Below, piece after piece: positions 1-9,813 of a DNA stretch of 61,729 bases. The notes beneath the pieces were generated by a model. It did not search any database. It was not told where the DNA came from and worked only from the letters and a program-made list of their open reading frames with translations. This DNA is from Phosphoribacter sp044220725. Its GTDB lineage: Bacteria; Actinomycetota; Actinomycetes; Actinomycetales; Dermatophilaceae. The stretch lies in contig JBGAQN010000003.1 of the NCBI GenBank assembly GCA_044220725.1, positions 1 to 61,729 of the forward strand. The letters are read 5' to 3'. The position numbers were made by a program, and so were the translations under genes. Each line of letters starts with the position of its first letter. Position 1 is the first letter of the stretch.

Positions 1-1
1 C

Positions 2-274
2 TTGCTCGTCAAGGACATCTTCGGCTTCATCAAGCGGATCAACGACGAGCTGGGGCTGACCGTCCTGGTCATCGAGCAGAACGCCCGGCGGGCCCTGGAG
101 GTCGCCGACCACGGCTACATCATGGAGCAGGGCAGGATCGTCCTGGAGGGTTCGGCGCAAGAGCTGCGCGAGAACCCCGACGTCAAGGAGTTCTACCTCG
201 GGCTCGGCGACTCGGGCAGCCGCAAGAGCTTCCGCGACGTCAAGCATTACAAGCGCCGCAAGCGCTGGCTCTAG
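2..274 (+). CDS. Branched-chain amino acid-type ABC transporter ATPase, C-terminal part (LivF-like)
   Basis: This is the 3' end of an ABC ATPase gene cut by the window edge, so no start codon is present. The visible 90 residues begin after Walker B and contain VLVIEQN, the switch/H-loop region in the form typical of LivF-type ATPases (Gln-Asn rather than a plain His loop), followed by the usual MEQGRIVLEG beta strands. The tail ends in a basic stretch (KHYKRRKRWL) seen in actinobacterial LivF relatives that sit beside CoA ligases. It would energise import of a hydrophobic or carboxylated substrate with LivH/LivM/LivG partners lying left of the window. The next gene, a PaaK-like ligase, starts 102 bases downstream on the same strand, which suggests joint function. 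Substrate unknown. Confidence 0.85.
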   Translation: MLVKDIFGFIKRINDELGLTVLVIEQNARRALEVADHGYIMEQGRIVLEGSAQELRENPDVKEFYLGLGDSGSRKSFRDVKHYKRRKRWL

Positions 275-376
275 CCGCCACCGTGGGGTGCGCCGACGAG
301 GCTCGTAGCCCGGGCGCACCCCACGCGCGGCGCATCGCCGCTTACTCTTCGGTCCCTGGGAAAGGACGCACCTGTC

Positions 377-1591
377 ATGTCTGGGTCGCTGGATGCTGCC
401 GTTGCGGGGTATGCCGCCGAGCTGGCCGACGAGGTCACCTCTGCCGTCGCGCGGGGTCGCGAGCTCGTGCCCACTCTCGCCGCTCGGTTGGCCGCCCACG
501 GTTTGACGAGCACAGCGAGCCTGCGGGACAGCCTGGCCACGTTGCCGATCCTGTCCAAGGACGACGTCCTCGCGCTCCAGCAGGCCGACCCGCCCTTCGG
601 CGGTGCCCTGTCGCCCCAGGCGCACGTGCGCCGGGTCTTCCAGTCCCCTGGGCCGATCTACGAACCCCAACTCGATGGCCCAGACCCGTGGCGGTGGGGC
701 CCGGCCCTGCAGGCCGCCGGGATGGGTCCGAACGACCTTGTCCTCAACTGCTTCGGCTACCACCTCTCCCCCGCTGGCGCCATGTTCGAGGAGGCCGCTC
801 TGGCCCTTGGGGCACGGGTCTTGCCCGGCGGGATCGGCAACCAGGATCTGCAGGCACGGGCCGTTGCGGACCTCGGGGTGACGGCATACACAGGGCTGCC
901 GAGCTATCTCAAAGCGATCCTCGACCGATACGACGAACTTGGCCTTTCGCCGGATCGGTGGCGGCTGCACCGGGCACTGGTCACGGCGGAGCCACTGCCC
1001 GACTCGCTGCGCGCCCTGCTGCGCGAGCGGGTGCCTACCGTATTGATGGCCTATGGAACCGCTGAGACCGGGCTCATCGGCTACGAGAAGGAGCCCGGCG
1101 GTGGACTGGTCCCGGCACCTGGAGTGCTTGTTCAGGTGTGCGACTTGGACACGGGCGAGCCGATCTCGCAAGGTGAGGGTCAGGTCGTGGTCACCTTGCT
1201 GCGTCCCGATTACCCGTTGGTGCGGTTCGGCACCGGAGACCTGTCGGCATGGCGCCTAGGCCCGGATGGCGGTCCCCGGTTGGTGGGAGTGCTCGGGCGG
1301 TCGGGTGCTGCGGTCAAGGTCCGCGGGATGTTCCTGCACCCGCGTCAGGCCGCTGCGGTGCTGGCGGGCGTCTCCGACGTGCACCGGTGGCGGTTCGTTA
1401 TCGACCGGGTCGACCACCGCGACGAGTTGGGCTGTGAGATCGTCGTGCGGCCCGGCGCGGATGCTGCCGTTGTGGTCGCCGACGTCACCGACCGAGTCCG
1501 ATCGGGTTTGCGGTTCTCGTGTGCCGTCTCGGCTGTCGAGGCGCTACCGGACGACGTCGCTGCCATCACCGATCGGCGCGACTGGACCTAG
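377..1591 (+). CDS. Phenylacetate-CoA ligase family protein (PaaK-like AMP-forming ligase)
   Basis: A 404-residue adenylate-forming enzyme of the PaaK family, predicted to activate a carboxylic acid as an acyl-AMP and then an acyl-CoA. The adenylation motif YGTAETG lies near residue 227, and a C-terminal subdomain with GRSGAAVKVRGMFL resembles the PaaK hinge and AMP-binding C domain. It is slightly shorter than standard PaaK (about 430 residues). An AAAGGA ribosome-binding site precedes the ATG. It follows the ABC ATPase on the same strand; LivF-type transporters commonly neighbour such ligases, so uptake coupled to CoA activation is likely. The true substrate cannot be told from sequence and need not be phenylacetate. 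Confidence 0.8.
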   Translation: MSGSLDAAVAGYAAELADEVTSAVARGRELVPTLAARLAAHGLTSTASLRDSLATLPILSKDDVLALQQADPPFGGALSPQAHVRRVFQSPGPIYEPQLDGPDPWRWGPALQAAGMGPNDLVLNCFGYHLSPAGAMFEEAALALGARVLPGGIGNQDLQARAVADLGVTAYTGLPSYLKAILDRYDELGLSPDRWRLHRALVTAEPLPDSLRALLRERVPTVLMAYGTAETGLIGYEKEPGGGLVPAPGVLVQVCDLDTGEPISQGEGQVVVTLLRPDYPLVRFGTGDLSAWRLGPDGGPRLVGVLGRSGAAVKVRGMFLHPRQAAAVLAGVSDVHRWRFVIDRVDHRDELGCEIVVRPGADAAVVVADVTDRVRSGLRFSCAVSAVEALPDDVAAITDRRDWT

Positions 1592-1594
1592 CCT

Positions 1595-1616
1595 CCTGGG
1601 GGTCCGAGCCCCCTGG
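1595..1616 (+). terminator. Short G/C hairpin after the PaaK-like gene
   Basis: Five G (1598-1602), a six-base loop and five C (1609-1613) begin just after the TAG stop codon. There is no U-tract, as is usual in high-GC actinobacteria. It sits between convergent genes. Confidence 0.4.
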
Positions 1617-1729
1617 GGTGTCGCGGGGTGCGGACTTCTCCGGTCCCCTGATGAGTCGAGGCGCTCGGGCACACGCACCCGAGCAATTCGGCACTCGATG
1701 ACGTGCCCGGCGGCGGACCCGCCGAGCGG

Positions 1730-3582
1730 TCAGTCCTTGGTGAAGCCGAACCGATGTGCTGTCTCAGCGTCGATGAACCACACGTCCGCCTGCATCTGGT
1801 CGTACCAACCGTCAGCCGGCTCCTGGAACTTCATCCACTCTCGGTTGGCCTTGACCGGGTGTCCGAGCGGCATCGCGCCATCCCACACCGGCGCTGCTGA
1901 GCCCCAGCCGTAGCCGCCGTCGACGACCTCGTCATACTCCGATACCCAGCGACGGCGCGGCGGCGCAGTGGGGGCAGTGGGGGCAGTGGGGGCCACGTGT
2001 CCGGACGCCTCGATATCCGCGTCACTTTCCCCGTCGTCGCCCCCGGCGTCCATGGGTTCGCCCGCGTCACTTTCCCCGTCGTCGACCCCGGCGTCTATGG
2101 GTTCGCCCGCGTCACTTTCCCCGTCGTCGACCCCGGCGTCTATGGGTTCGCCCGCGTCACTTTCCCCGTCGTCGACCCCGGCGGCTGTGGGTTCGCCCGC
2201 GTCACTTTCCCCGTCGTCGTCACCGATGCCGTCGGCAAGGGCACAGCTGCGAGCACACCAGATGCACCAGCACCGGCAGCGGGCAACCAGGCCGACCCTT
2301 CCGGTGCCGACTCGGCGGCCTCAACTTCAGCTGCGTCGTACGCGGCTTCGGCAGCGTCAACCTCAGGGGATCCCCCCAACGCCGCCTCATCCGCGTCCAG
2401 AGACTGCTCCAACGCGAGATCCGCCGCGGCCGCGTCAGACCCGGCTTCGCCGGCGTGTGCGACGCCCGCGTCCTCGAACGGTTCCTCAGTTGCCTCTTCG
2501 GTGCCGATGCCAGCACCGGCACCATCGGCGACGTCCGCCACCGTCGCGACTTGCGGCGCAAGGTCAACCTCACCGGCACCGTCGGCAACGTCCTCCTCGT
2601 GGTCTGCCTCGCTGACGGGAAGGACGGACGCGGGTACACCAGTCTCACCCTCAATCCGCGCCCGAGCTGCTGCCGCAGCCTCATCGGCTATCGACGGCCG
2701 AACCGGACCCTCAGTCGGGGTCCAGAGGTCGACGTCGGAGACCTCAGGGTCAGCGCCTGTGGCCTCCGTCAACGGCTCTTGCGCCACGACCGACTCATCG
2801 GTGGCGAGGTCAGGGTCAGCCTCGGCTTCCTGGCTGCTGTCGGCAACACCGCCCGACTCGTCAATAGCGTCCTCAGTCGCGGTGGCCGACGGTTCGACTT
2901 CGGTCATGACATCAGGGGTGACCTCGGTCGGGAACCCGTCGTCGACACCGTCCTGCCCGCCGAACAACTCCTGCGACACCGCGGGCACGCCTTCCTCGGC
3001 GATGACTTCCTCGGCGATGACTTCCTCGGCGATGACTTCCTCAGCGACGACTTCCTCGGCGATGTCCTCCTCGGTGGCAGCCCAAGGGCTGGCCCCGGGG
3101 TTCGTCTCGGCCCCGTTGTCGACTCGTGGCGGGGCGGCATACTCGGCGCCCTGGACCCCGCTGACCGCTTCGTCCGGACGTGCGAAGACCGAACCCGCGG
3201 CAGCGCCGACGACTCCTGCTCCCGCTCCAGCGGCGGCCGCAGCCGACGGCCAGCTCGGGGCGGTCGAGGACGAGGGGTCGGCAACTGGCGCAGGCGGCGG
3301 AGCAAAGGGAGACTGCGATGGCTGGGCCCACTGCTGCGGGTATGCCGCGCCCGGCGCGGGAGGCGGCGCGTAGGGGGCAGCCGGCGGTGCGTAGGGGGCA
3401 GCCGGCGGGGTCGGCGCGTGGGGCTGCGCCCAGCCAGAAGCCGCCAGATCGGCCTGAGCCTGCCGTGCATCGGCGTGGACCTGGCTCGACCCGTTGCGGC
3501 GGCGCAGACTCCACCACAGAACGACGAGCAAGAGGACAGCGACAAGAGCCAAGACCACCCACACGACGGTTGCGATCTTCAT
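1730..3582 (-). CDS. Membrane-anchored acidic/proline-rich protein with C-terminal sunset domain, reading frame interrupted
   Basis: The gene starts at the ATG at 3582 (GGTGG ribosome-binding site; MKIATVV) and encodes one N-terminal membrane helix, a basic stop-transfer, a Pro/Ala linker and a long acidic region. That frame runs to a TAG at 2140. A second frame, overlapping by -1 and entered near 2205-2235, encodes four to five 15-residue acidic repeats (GEPIDAGVDDGESDA type) and then the terminal domain GHPVKANREWMKF...ADVWFIDAETAHRFGF, ending at 1730. That last part matches the sunset domain of actinobacterial ArfC-like membrane proteins. The acidic repeats make sense only in the second frame. 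The split is a sequencing or assembly indel, a true frameshift mutation, or programmed -1 slippage; the sequence cannot say which. Confidence 0.6.
2018..2221. repeat. 45-bp tandem repeat, 4.5 copies
   Basis: Units begin at 2018, 2063, 2108, 2153 and 2198 with exact 45-bp spacing and only a few substitutions. Each unit holds the core GTCACTTTCCCCGTCGTCG. Read on the minus strand they encode a 15-residue acidic repeat just before the sunset domain. Confidence 0.9.
2991..3074. repeat. 15-bp tandem repeat encoding Glu/Ala/Ile
   Basis: About 5.5 copies of a 15-bp unit (core GATGACTTCCTCGGC) encode a repeated EEVIA pentapeptide in the acidic region of the minus-strand sunset-domain protein. Confidence 0.85.
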
Positions 3583-3800
3583 GGTTCCACCTTTGGTGTC
3601 GGGAGGGGACGTGCAGGGCGAAACCCCCTGACGGCAACATACCCTCCGGCCCGGGTCGATGCCGGATCGAGTAGCCATTTGCCGACTGGTGGCTCATCCT
3701 CCGGGACGGACACCCGGGGACGACCGGGGAAGAATGGCGCAGCTCGGCACCCTGGCCTCACGTCGAACAACCGGGCCGGCGGCCCGACTCGTCCCTCAGC

Positions 3801-5429
3801 TCAGTGTTCGAGCAGCCCCAACCGGGCAGCGGACATCTCCCGCATTTCGACCTTGCGGACTTTCCCGGTGACTGTCATCGGGAAGTCGTCGACGATCTCG
3901 ACATAGCGGGGGATCTTGTAGTGCGCAAGCTTCCCCGTGGCAAACTCCCGGATCGAGGCAGCGGTCACCGGCGTGGCCCCCGGCTTCATCCGCACCCAGG
4001 CGCACAGCTCCTCGCCGTACTTGGCGTCCGGCACGCCGATCACCTGAGCGTCGAGGATGTCCGGGTGGGTGTAGAGGAACTCCTCGATCTCCCGCGGATA
4101 GATGTTCTCACCACCGCGAATGACCATGTCCTTGATCCGGCCGGTGATCTGGACATAACCATCCTCGTCCATCACGGCCAAGTCACCCGTGTGCATCCAC
4201 CCGTCGACAACCGCCTCGGCTGTCTTGTCGGCCTGGTTCCAATAGCCGAGCATCACCGAATAGCCCCTGGTCACGAACTCCCCGGACTGGCCCCGCTCGA
4301 CGAACGACCCGTCGCTGGGGTCGATGATCCCGATCTCCAGGTGCGGCATACAGCGGCCGACCGTGCCCACCTTGCGGTCGAACGAGTCGTCGGTGCGCGT
4401 CTGGGTCGAGACCGGCGAGGTCTCGGTCATGCCATAACAGATGGTCATCTCGTTGATACCGGCGGCGATGACCTTCTTCATCAGCTCGGCGGGGCACGGC
4501 GCACCGGCCATGATGCCGGTCCGCACGGTGGCCAGATCGCTCTCCTGAGCCGAGCCGTCCTCGATGAGCGCCCACTCGGCGACGAACATCGTCGGCACGC
4601 CATACAGGCTGGTGCACTTCTCGTCCCGGACCGCGGCGAGGGTCAGCGCCGGGTCGAAGCCGGGCGCCGGGATCACCATGCAGGCCCCGTGCGAAGTCGC
4701 CGCGAGATTGCCCATGACCATGCCGAAGCAGTGGTAGAAGGGCACCGGGATGCAGATCCGGTCCTGCTCGGTGTAGCGGCAGATCTCGCCGACGTGGAAC
4801 CCGTTGTTGAGGATGTTGACGTGGCTGAGCGTGGCACCTTTGGGGAATCCCGTTGTCCCCGAGGTGTATTGGATGTTGATCGGGTCCTCGGGCAGCAACC
4901 CGGCCGCGATCGCGTCCACCTCGTTCTGGCTGACCGTGTCGGCCGCCGCCCACAGCTCGTCCCACGATTCGCGCCCCAGCAACACGACCCGCTCCAGGGT
5001 CGGGACCTCGCTACGGACCTCCTCAATCATTCCCGCGTAGTCGCTCGTCTTGAACGACGGCGCAGCGACAAGCACCTTGATCCCCGCCTGGTTGAGGACG
5101 TACTGCAGCTCGTGGGTCCGATATGCCGGGTTGATGTTGACCAGGATCGCGCCGATCTTGGCGGTCGCATACTGGACGAGAGTCCACTCGCCGCAGTTGG
5201 GCGCCCAGATGCCGACCCGGTCGCCCTTGACGACCCCGATCCCGGCGAACCCGCGGGCCAGGGTGTCGACGTCGGCGGCGAACGCGGCATACGTCCAGCG
5301 CTTGCCGACCGCACAGTCGACCATCGCCTCGCGCTCGGGAAAGCGCGCGACGGTCGCGTCGAGGTTGGCCGAGATGGTCTGGTGCAGGAGGGGGAGATCG
5401 GTCTCGCCGGTCGTGATCGACAGGGTCAT
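3801..5429 (-). CDS. Acyl-CoA synthetase, AMP-forming (fatty-acid CoA ligase family)
   Basis: A 542-residue acyl-activating enzyme that would convert a free carboxylic acid, ATP and CoA to acyl-CoA. It shows the full motif set: the P-loop YTSGTTGFPKGATLSH, the adenylate motif YGMTETSP, GWMHTGD, the hinge GRIKDMVIRGGENIYPREIE and the catalytic C-terminal lysine in PMTVTGKVRK. The overall pattern resembles the medium/long-chain FadD group of actinobacteria. The start at 5429 (MTLSIT) has a GGAAGG ribosome-binding site; a longer open frame upstream lacks sensible sequence. It stands alone, divergent from the M16 peptidase. Chain-length preference is not visible. Confidence 0.88.
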   Translation of the reverse strand: MTLSITTGETDLPLLHQTISANLDATVARFPEREAMVDCAVGKRWTYAAFAADVDTLARGFAGIGVVKGDRVGIWAPNCGEWTLVQYATAKIGAILVNINPAYRTHELQYVLNQAGIKVLVAAPSFKTSDYAGMIEEVRSEVPTLERVVLLGRESWDELWAAADTVSQNEVDAIAAGLLPEDPINIQYTSGTTGFPKGATLSHVNILNNGFHVGEICRYTEQDRICIPVPFYHCFGMVMGNLAATSHGACMVIPAPGFDPALTLAAVRDEKCTSLYGVPTMFVAEWALIEDGSAQESDLATVRTGIMAGAPCPAELMKKVIAAGINEMTICYGMTETSPVSTQTRTDDSFDRKVGTVGRCMPHLEIGIIDPSDGSFVERGQSGEFVTRGYSVMLGYWNQADKTAEAVVDGWMHTGDLAVMDEDGYVQITGRIKDMVIRGGENIYPREIEEFLYTHPDILDAQVIGVPDAKYGEELCAWVRMKPGATPVTAASIREFATGKLAHYKIPRYVEIVDDFPMTVTGKVRKVEMREMSAARLGLLEH

Positions 5430-5667
5430 GAGGTTTGCCTTCCGTGCGTGGTGTCCAGGGGGAAGTCCATCCCCTCGCCCGCGTGCGCGCAACCCGTCAT
5501 TGGTCCCGTATGCCGTTCCGCGGCATCCGGGGTGGGTATGCCGCGGCTCGCGGGGCCTGGCCAGCACGACCGTTGCTCCCACCCAGCGAACGCGTGCGAA
5601 CAGAGCGTTTCCGGGTCGGCCGCTTGTGGAGTAGTTTCGTCGACACCATCGCGCGCAGGGGGGATCG

Positions 5668-7332
5668 ATGACCACCGTTGGCCAGGCCATGATCGGATCG
5701 GTGCCGACCTTCTGGGTCGAGACCGGTCGGGACACGTTGGCCGCATCGCTGTTCTTCCGGGCGGGAATGGTCGATGAGACCCTGTCCACGCGGGGGTGGA
5801 TCCATCTGCTGGAGCACCTCGCCCTCCATGATCGCCAATCCCCCACCCTGCAGGTCAACGGAAGTGTGGGTCTGCTCACCACCCGCTTCGATGTGCACGG
5901 TCCCGTCCATGAAGTGGTGGCCGCACTCGCCGGCATCGCCGACTGGCTCGCCAGCCCGGTCCTCGACCGAGTCGACCACGAGGCCAAGGTGCTGAGTGCC
6001 GAGGCCGACCTCCGCCAGGTCGGCGAGGTCGGAACGGCGTTGTTGTGGCGTTACGGCGCAGCCGGACCGGGGTTGTCCGGCTACGACGAGTTCGGATTGA
6101 ACAACGTCGACCCCGAGCGACTCCGCCCACTTCTGGGGCGTCTGTTCACCGCGGGTAACGCGGCGCTGGTCCTCGATGGACCTCCGCCGGACGGCCTGAC
6201 CGTGCCGCTGGCCGACGGCGAGCGGCACCCCCTCCCCACCGCCCACTCGTGCGCCCAAACCCTCCCGCTCGGTTACGTCATCCGTTCCGGCATCACCCTG
6301 TCGGGCAATCTCCCGCGCACCGACGCGGCCATCTTGGTGCCAATGGTCCTTCGCGAGCACTTCCATCGAACGCTCCGCGAGGAGGCCGGCGGTGCCTATG
6401 CCCCGTGGGCTCATTACGAGGCGGTCGACGCCGACCGCGCCGTCGCTTTCGTTGGCTCCGATCTGGCGGCCCACCTGCGGCCGACCGTTGTGGCACAAGT
6501 GGTGGAGGATCTGGCGCGCCTCAGCAGCGGGGACGGGCTCGCGGAGTTGCTCGACCATGTCCGCGCGGGCTATCTCCAAGCGATTAGCGACCCGTACAAC
6601 CTCGTCGGACTCGCCCTGCATAATGCCGTGGTGAGCCTCCAGGGCCGCCCGATCACGTCGACCCTGCAAGAACGGATCGATGAGGTCGAGGCGGTCACCG
6701 TGACCGATCTCGCCGACCATGTCGCCAGGTTCCACGCCTCCTTGCTCTTGGGAGTCGAGGGACAGGTGGGCTGGCCGGCCACCATCCCGATGGCCCAGAT
6801 GCCGACCCGGCCGCTGGAACGCTCGCGGCGCTTTCGGCTGCGGGCCTACCCCCAGAACGCCGATCGGTTGGTCATTTCGGACACCGCGCTCCAAGTGGGC
6901 ACCGAGGACAAAGCCTCCACCATCGCGTATGCCGCCGTGGCCGCCGTCCTTGCAGCTCCTGACGGCGGTCGACGGCTCATCGATCGTGACGGGTGGGCGC
7001 TGACCGTGGAGCCGACGTTCTGGCGGGACGGAACCGCTGCGGTTCGGAAGCTGGACTCCCACCTGCCGGCAGCGGCATACATCCGCGTGCCGGAACGCAC
7101 CACCGTGCCGCAGCCTGACCTGCCGTCCTTGGGCACGCGCGTCCTGGGCTATCTCACCGTCCCGTGGATCTACCTTCCCGTGGCCCTCCTGGCTGCCCTG
7201 CTGGTCATCGCCGCCTTCGTCGCCGCAAAGTTCACCACCGGGCAGCCTGCGCTCATCCTGGTCCTGATCGGGCTGATGATCGGTGGGCATCGGTGGGTCG
7301 TTCAGGAATACCGCCGTCGGCAACACCGGTGA
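5668..7332 (+). CDS. Membrane-anchored M16-family (insulinase-like) zinc metallopeptidase
   Basis: A 554-residue protein with the inverted zinc motif HLLEH (residues 46-50, HxxEH) near the N terminus and a likely third ligand Glu at residue 112, in a helix resembling the FExEKxxxxxE segment of M16 peptidases. A second, inactive M16-like half follows. The last 60 residues contain two hydrophobic segments (about 495-535) and a basic end, so the protease domain is tethered to the membrane. No signal peptide is visible, so the catalytic domain probably faces the cytoplasm. M16 members usually have no such C-terminal anchor. The ATG has a GGGGGA ribosome-binding site. Substrate unknown; peptide clearance or envelope-protein processing are guesses. 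Confidence 0.75.
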   Translation: MTTVGQAMIGSVPTFWVETGRDTLAASLFFRAGMVDETLSTRGWIHLLEHLALHDRQSPTLQVNGSVGLLTTRFDVHGPVHEVVAALAGIADWLASPVLDRVDHEAKVLSAEADLRQVGEVGTALLWRYGAAGPGLSGYDEFGLNNVDPERLRPLLGRLFTAGNAALVLDGPPPDGLTVPLADGERHPLPTAHSCAQTLPLGYVIRSGITLSGNLPRTDAAILVPMVLREHFHRTLREEAGGAYAPWAHYEAVDADRAVAFVGSDLAAHLRPTVVAQVVEDLARLSSGDGLAELLDHVRAGYLQAISDPYNLVGLALHNAVVSLQGRPITSTLQERIDEVEAVTVTDLADHVARFHASLLLGVEGQVGWPATIPMAQMPTRPLERSRRFRLRAYPQNADRLVISDTALQVGTEDKASTIAYAAVAAVLAAPDGGRRLIDRDGWALTVEPTFWRDGTAAVRKLDSHLPAAAYIRVPERTTVPQPDLPSLGTRVLGYLTVPWIYLPVALLAALLVIAAFVAAKFTTGQPALILVLIGLMIGGHRWVVQEYRRRQHR

Positions 7333-7393
7333 GCGCAGCCGCCGCGACGAGCGGTGGCCTGGCTAGTGCCTGCTCCCGTGGTGGCACACGCCG

Positions 7394-9112
<1,719 letters not shown>

Positions 9113-9289
9113 CCCGCCTCCGGTTAACTCAGGATGAACTCTATGGCCCCCGGGGTCATCTCGGACACGGGGTCAGCCCGAGGCCGAGAGCGCCGTCCGC
9201 AGCCGCGGGACTTTCGGCAGTAGCACAGCCCGGCCCCTTGGCGCGAGAATGTCTAACGTCCAGGACGGCCGCGCTGGGAAGCGAGCACC

Positions 9290-9721
9290 ATGATCATCGT
9301 CGTTGGCTATATCCCCACACCAGAGGGACGCGCGGCATTGGATGCAGCGGTGGCCGAAGGGCGACGCCACGGTGCCACGTTGCTCGTCCTCAACGCCAGT
9401 CGCGGCGACGCCCCGGTCGACCAGCGGTTCTCGTCCGACGAGGATTGGGACGCCGTGCACCAGACGCTGGTCGACTCCGGCGTGACCTTCGAGGTCCTGC
9501 AGACCCTCGAAGCACACGGTGCGGCCGACCAGGTGCTCCACGTGGCCGCAGAGCGCAAGGCCGACCTCATTGTCATCGGCCTGCGTCGGCGCACCCCGGT
9601 GGGGAAGCTCATCCTCGGCAGCGCAGCCCAGCGCATCCTCCTCGAGGCCGAGTGCCCGGTCTTCGCCGTCAAGGCCGACCACGACCGCACCCGGCACTTC
9701 TGGTCAGGGTCGGCGCACTAG
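9290..9721 (+). CDS. Universal stress protein (UspA family)
   Basis: A 143-residue single Usp domain. The ATP-binding signature G-x2-G-x9-G-S is approximated by GLRRRTPVGKLILGSAAQRIL near residue 100, followed by the typical ECPVFAVK strand. It is cytoplasmic with a general stress role. It is monocistronic, ending in a strong hairpin seven bases after the stop codon. A GGAAG-like ribosome-binding site lies upstream. Confidence 0.85.
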   Translation: MIIVVGYIPTPEGRAALDAAVAEGRRHGATLLVLNASRGDAPVDQRFSSDEDWDAVHQTLVDSGVTFEVLQTLEAHGAADQVLHVAAERKADLIVIGLRRRTPVGKLILGSAAQRILLEAECPVFAVKADHDRTRHFWSGSAH

Positions 9722-9727
9722 CGCGCA

Positions 9728-9783
9728 GACGGCATACCGAACGGCGGCCCACCCTGTTGGGGACGGACCGCCGTTCGGTATGC
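9728..9783 (+). terminator. Perfect 18-bp hairpin built from an inverted pair of the CGGCATAC word
   Basis: The left arm 9728-9745 and right arm 9766-9783 are perfectly complementary over 18 bases with a 20-base loop. Each arm carries the window-wide octamer CGGCATAC/GTATGCCG. It follows the usp stop codon and precedes the convergent tctA stop, so it could serve both strands. Confidence 0.75.
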
Positions 9784-9813
9784 CGCGTGCAGTCTGGCCG
9801 GCCTCGGACGCCG

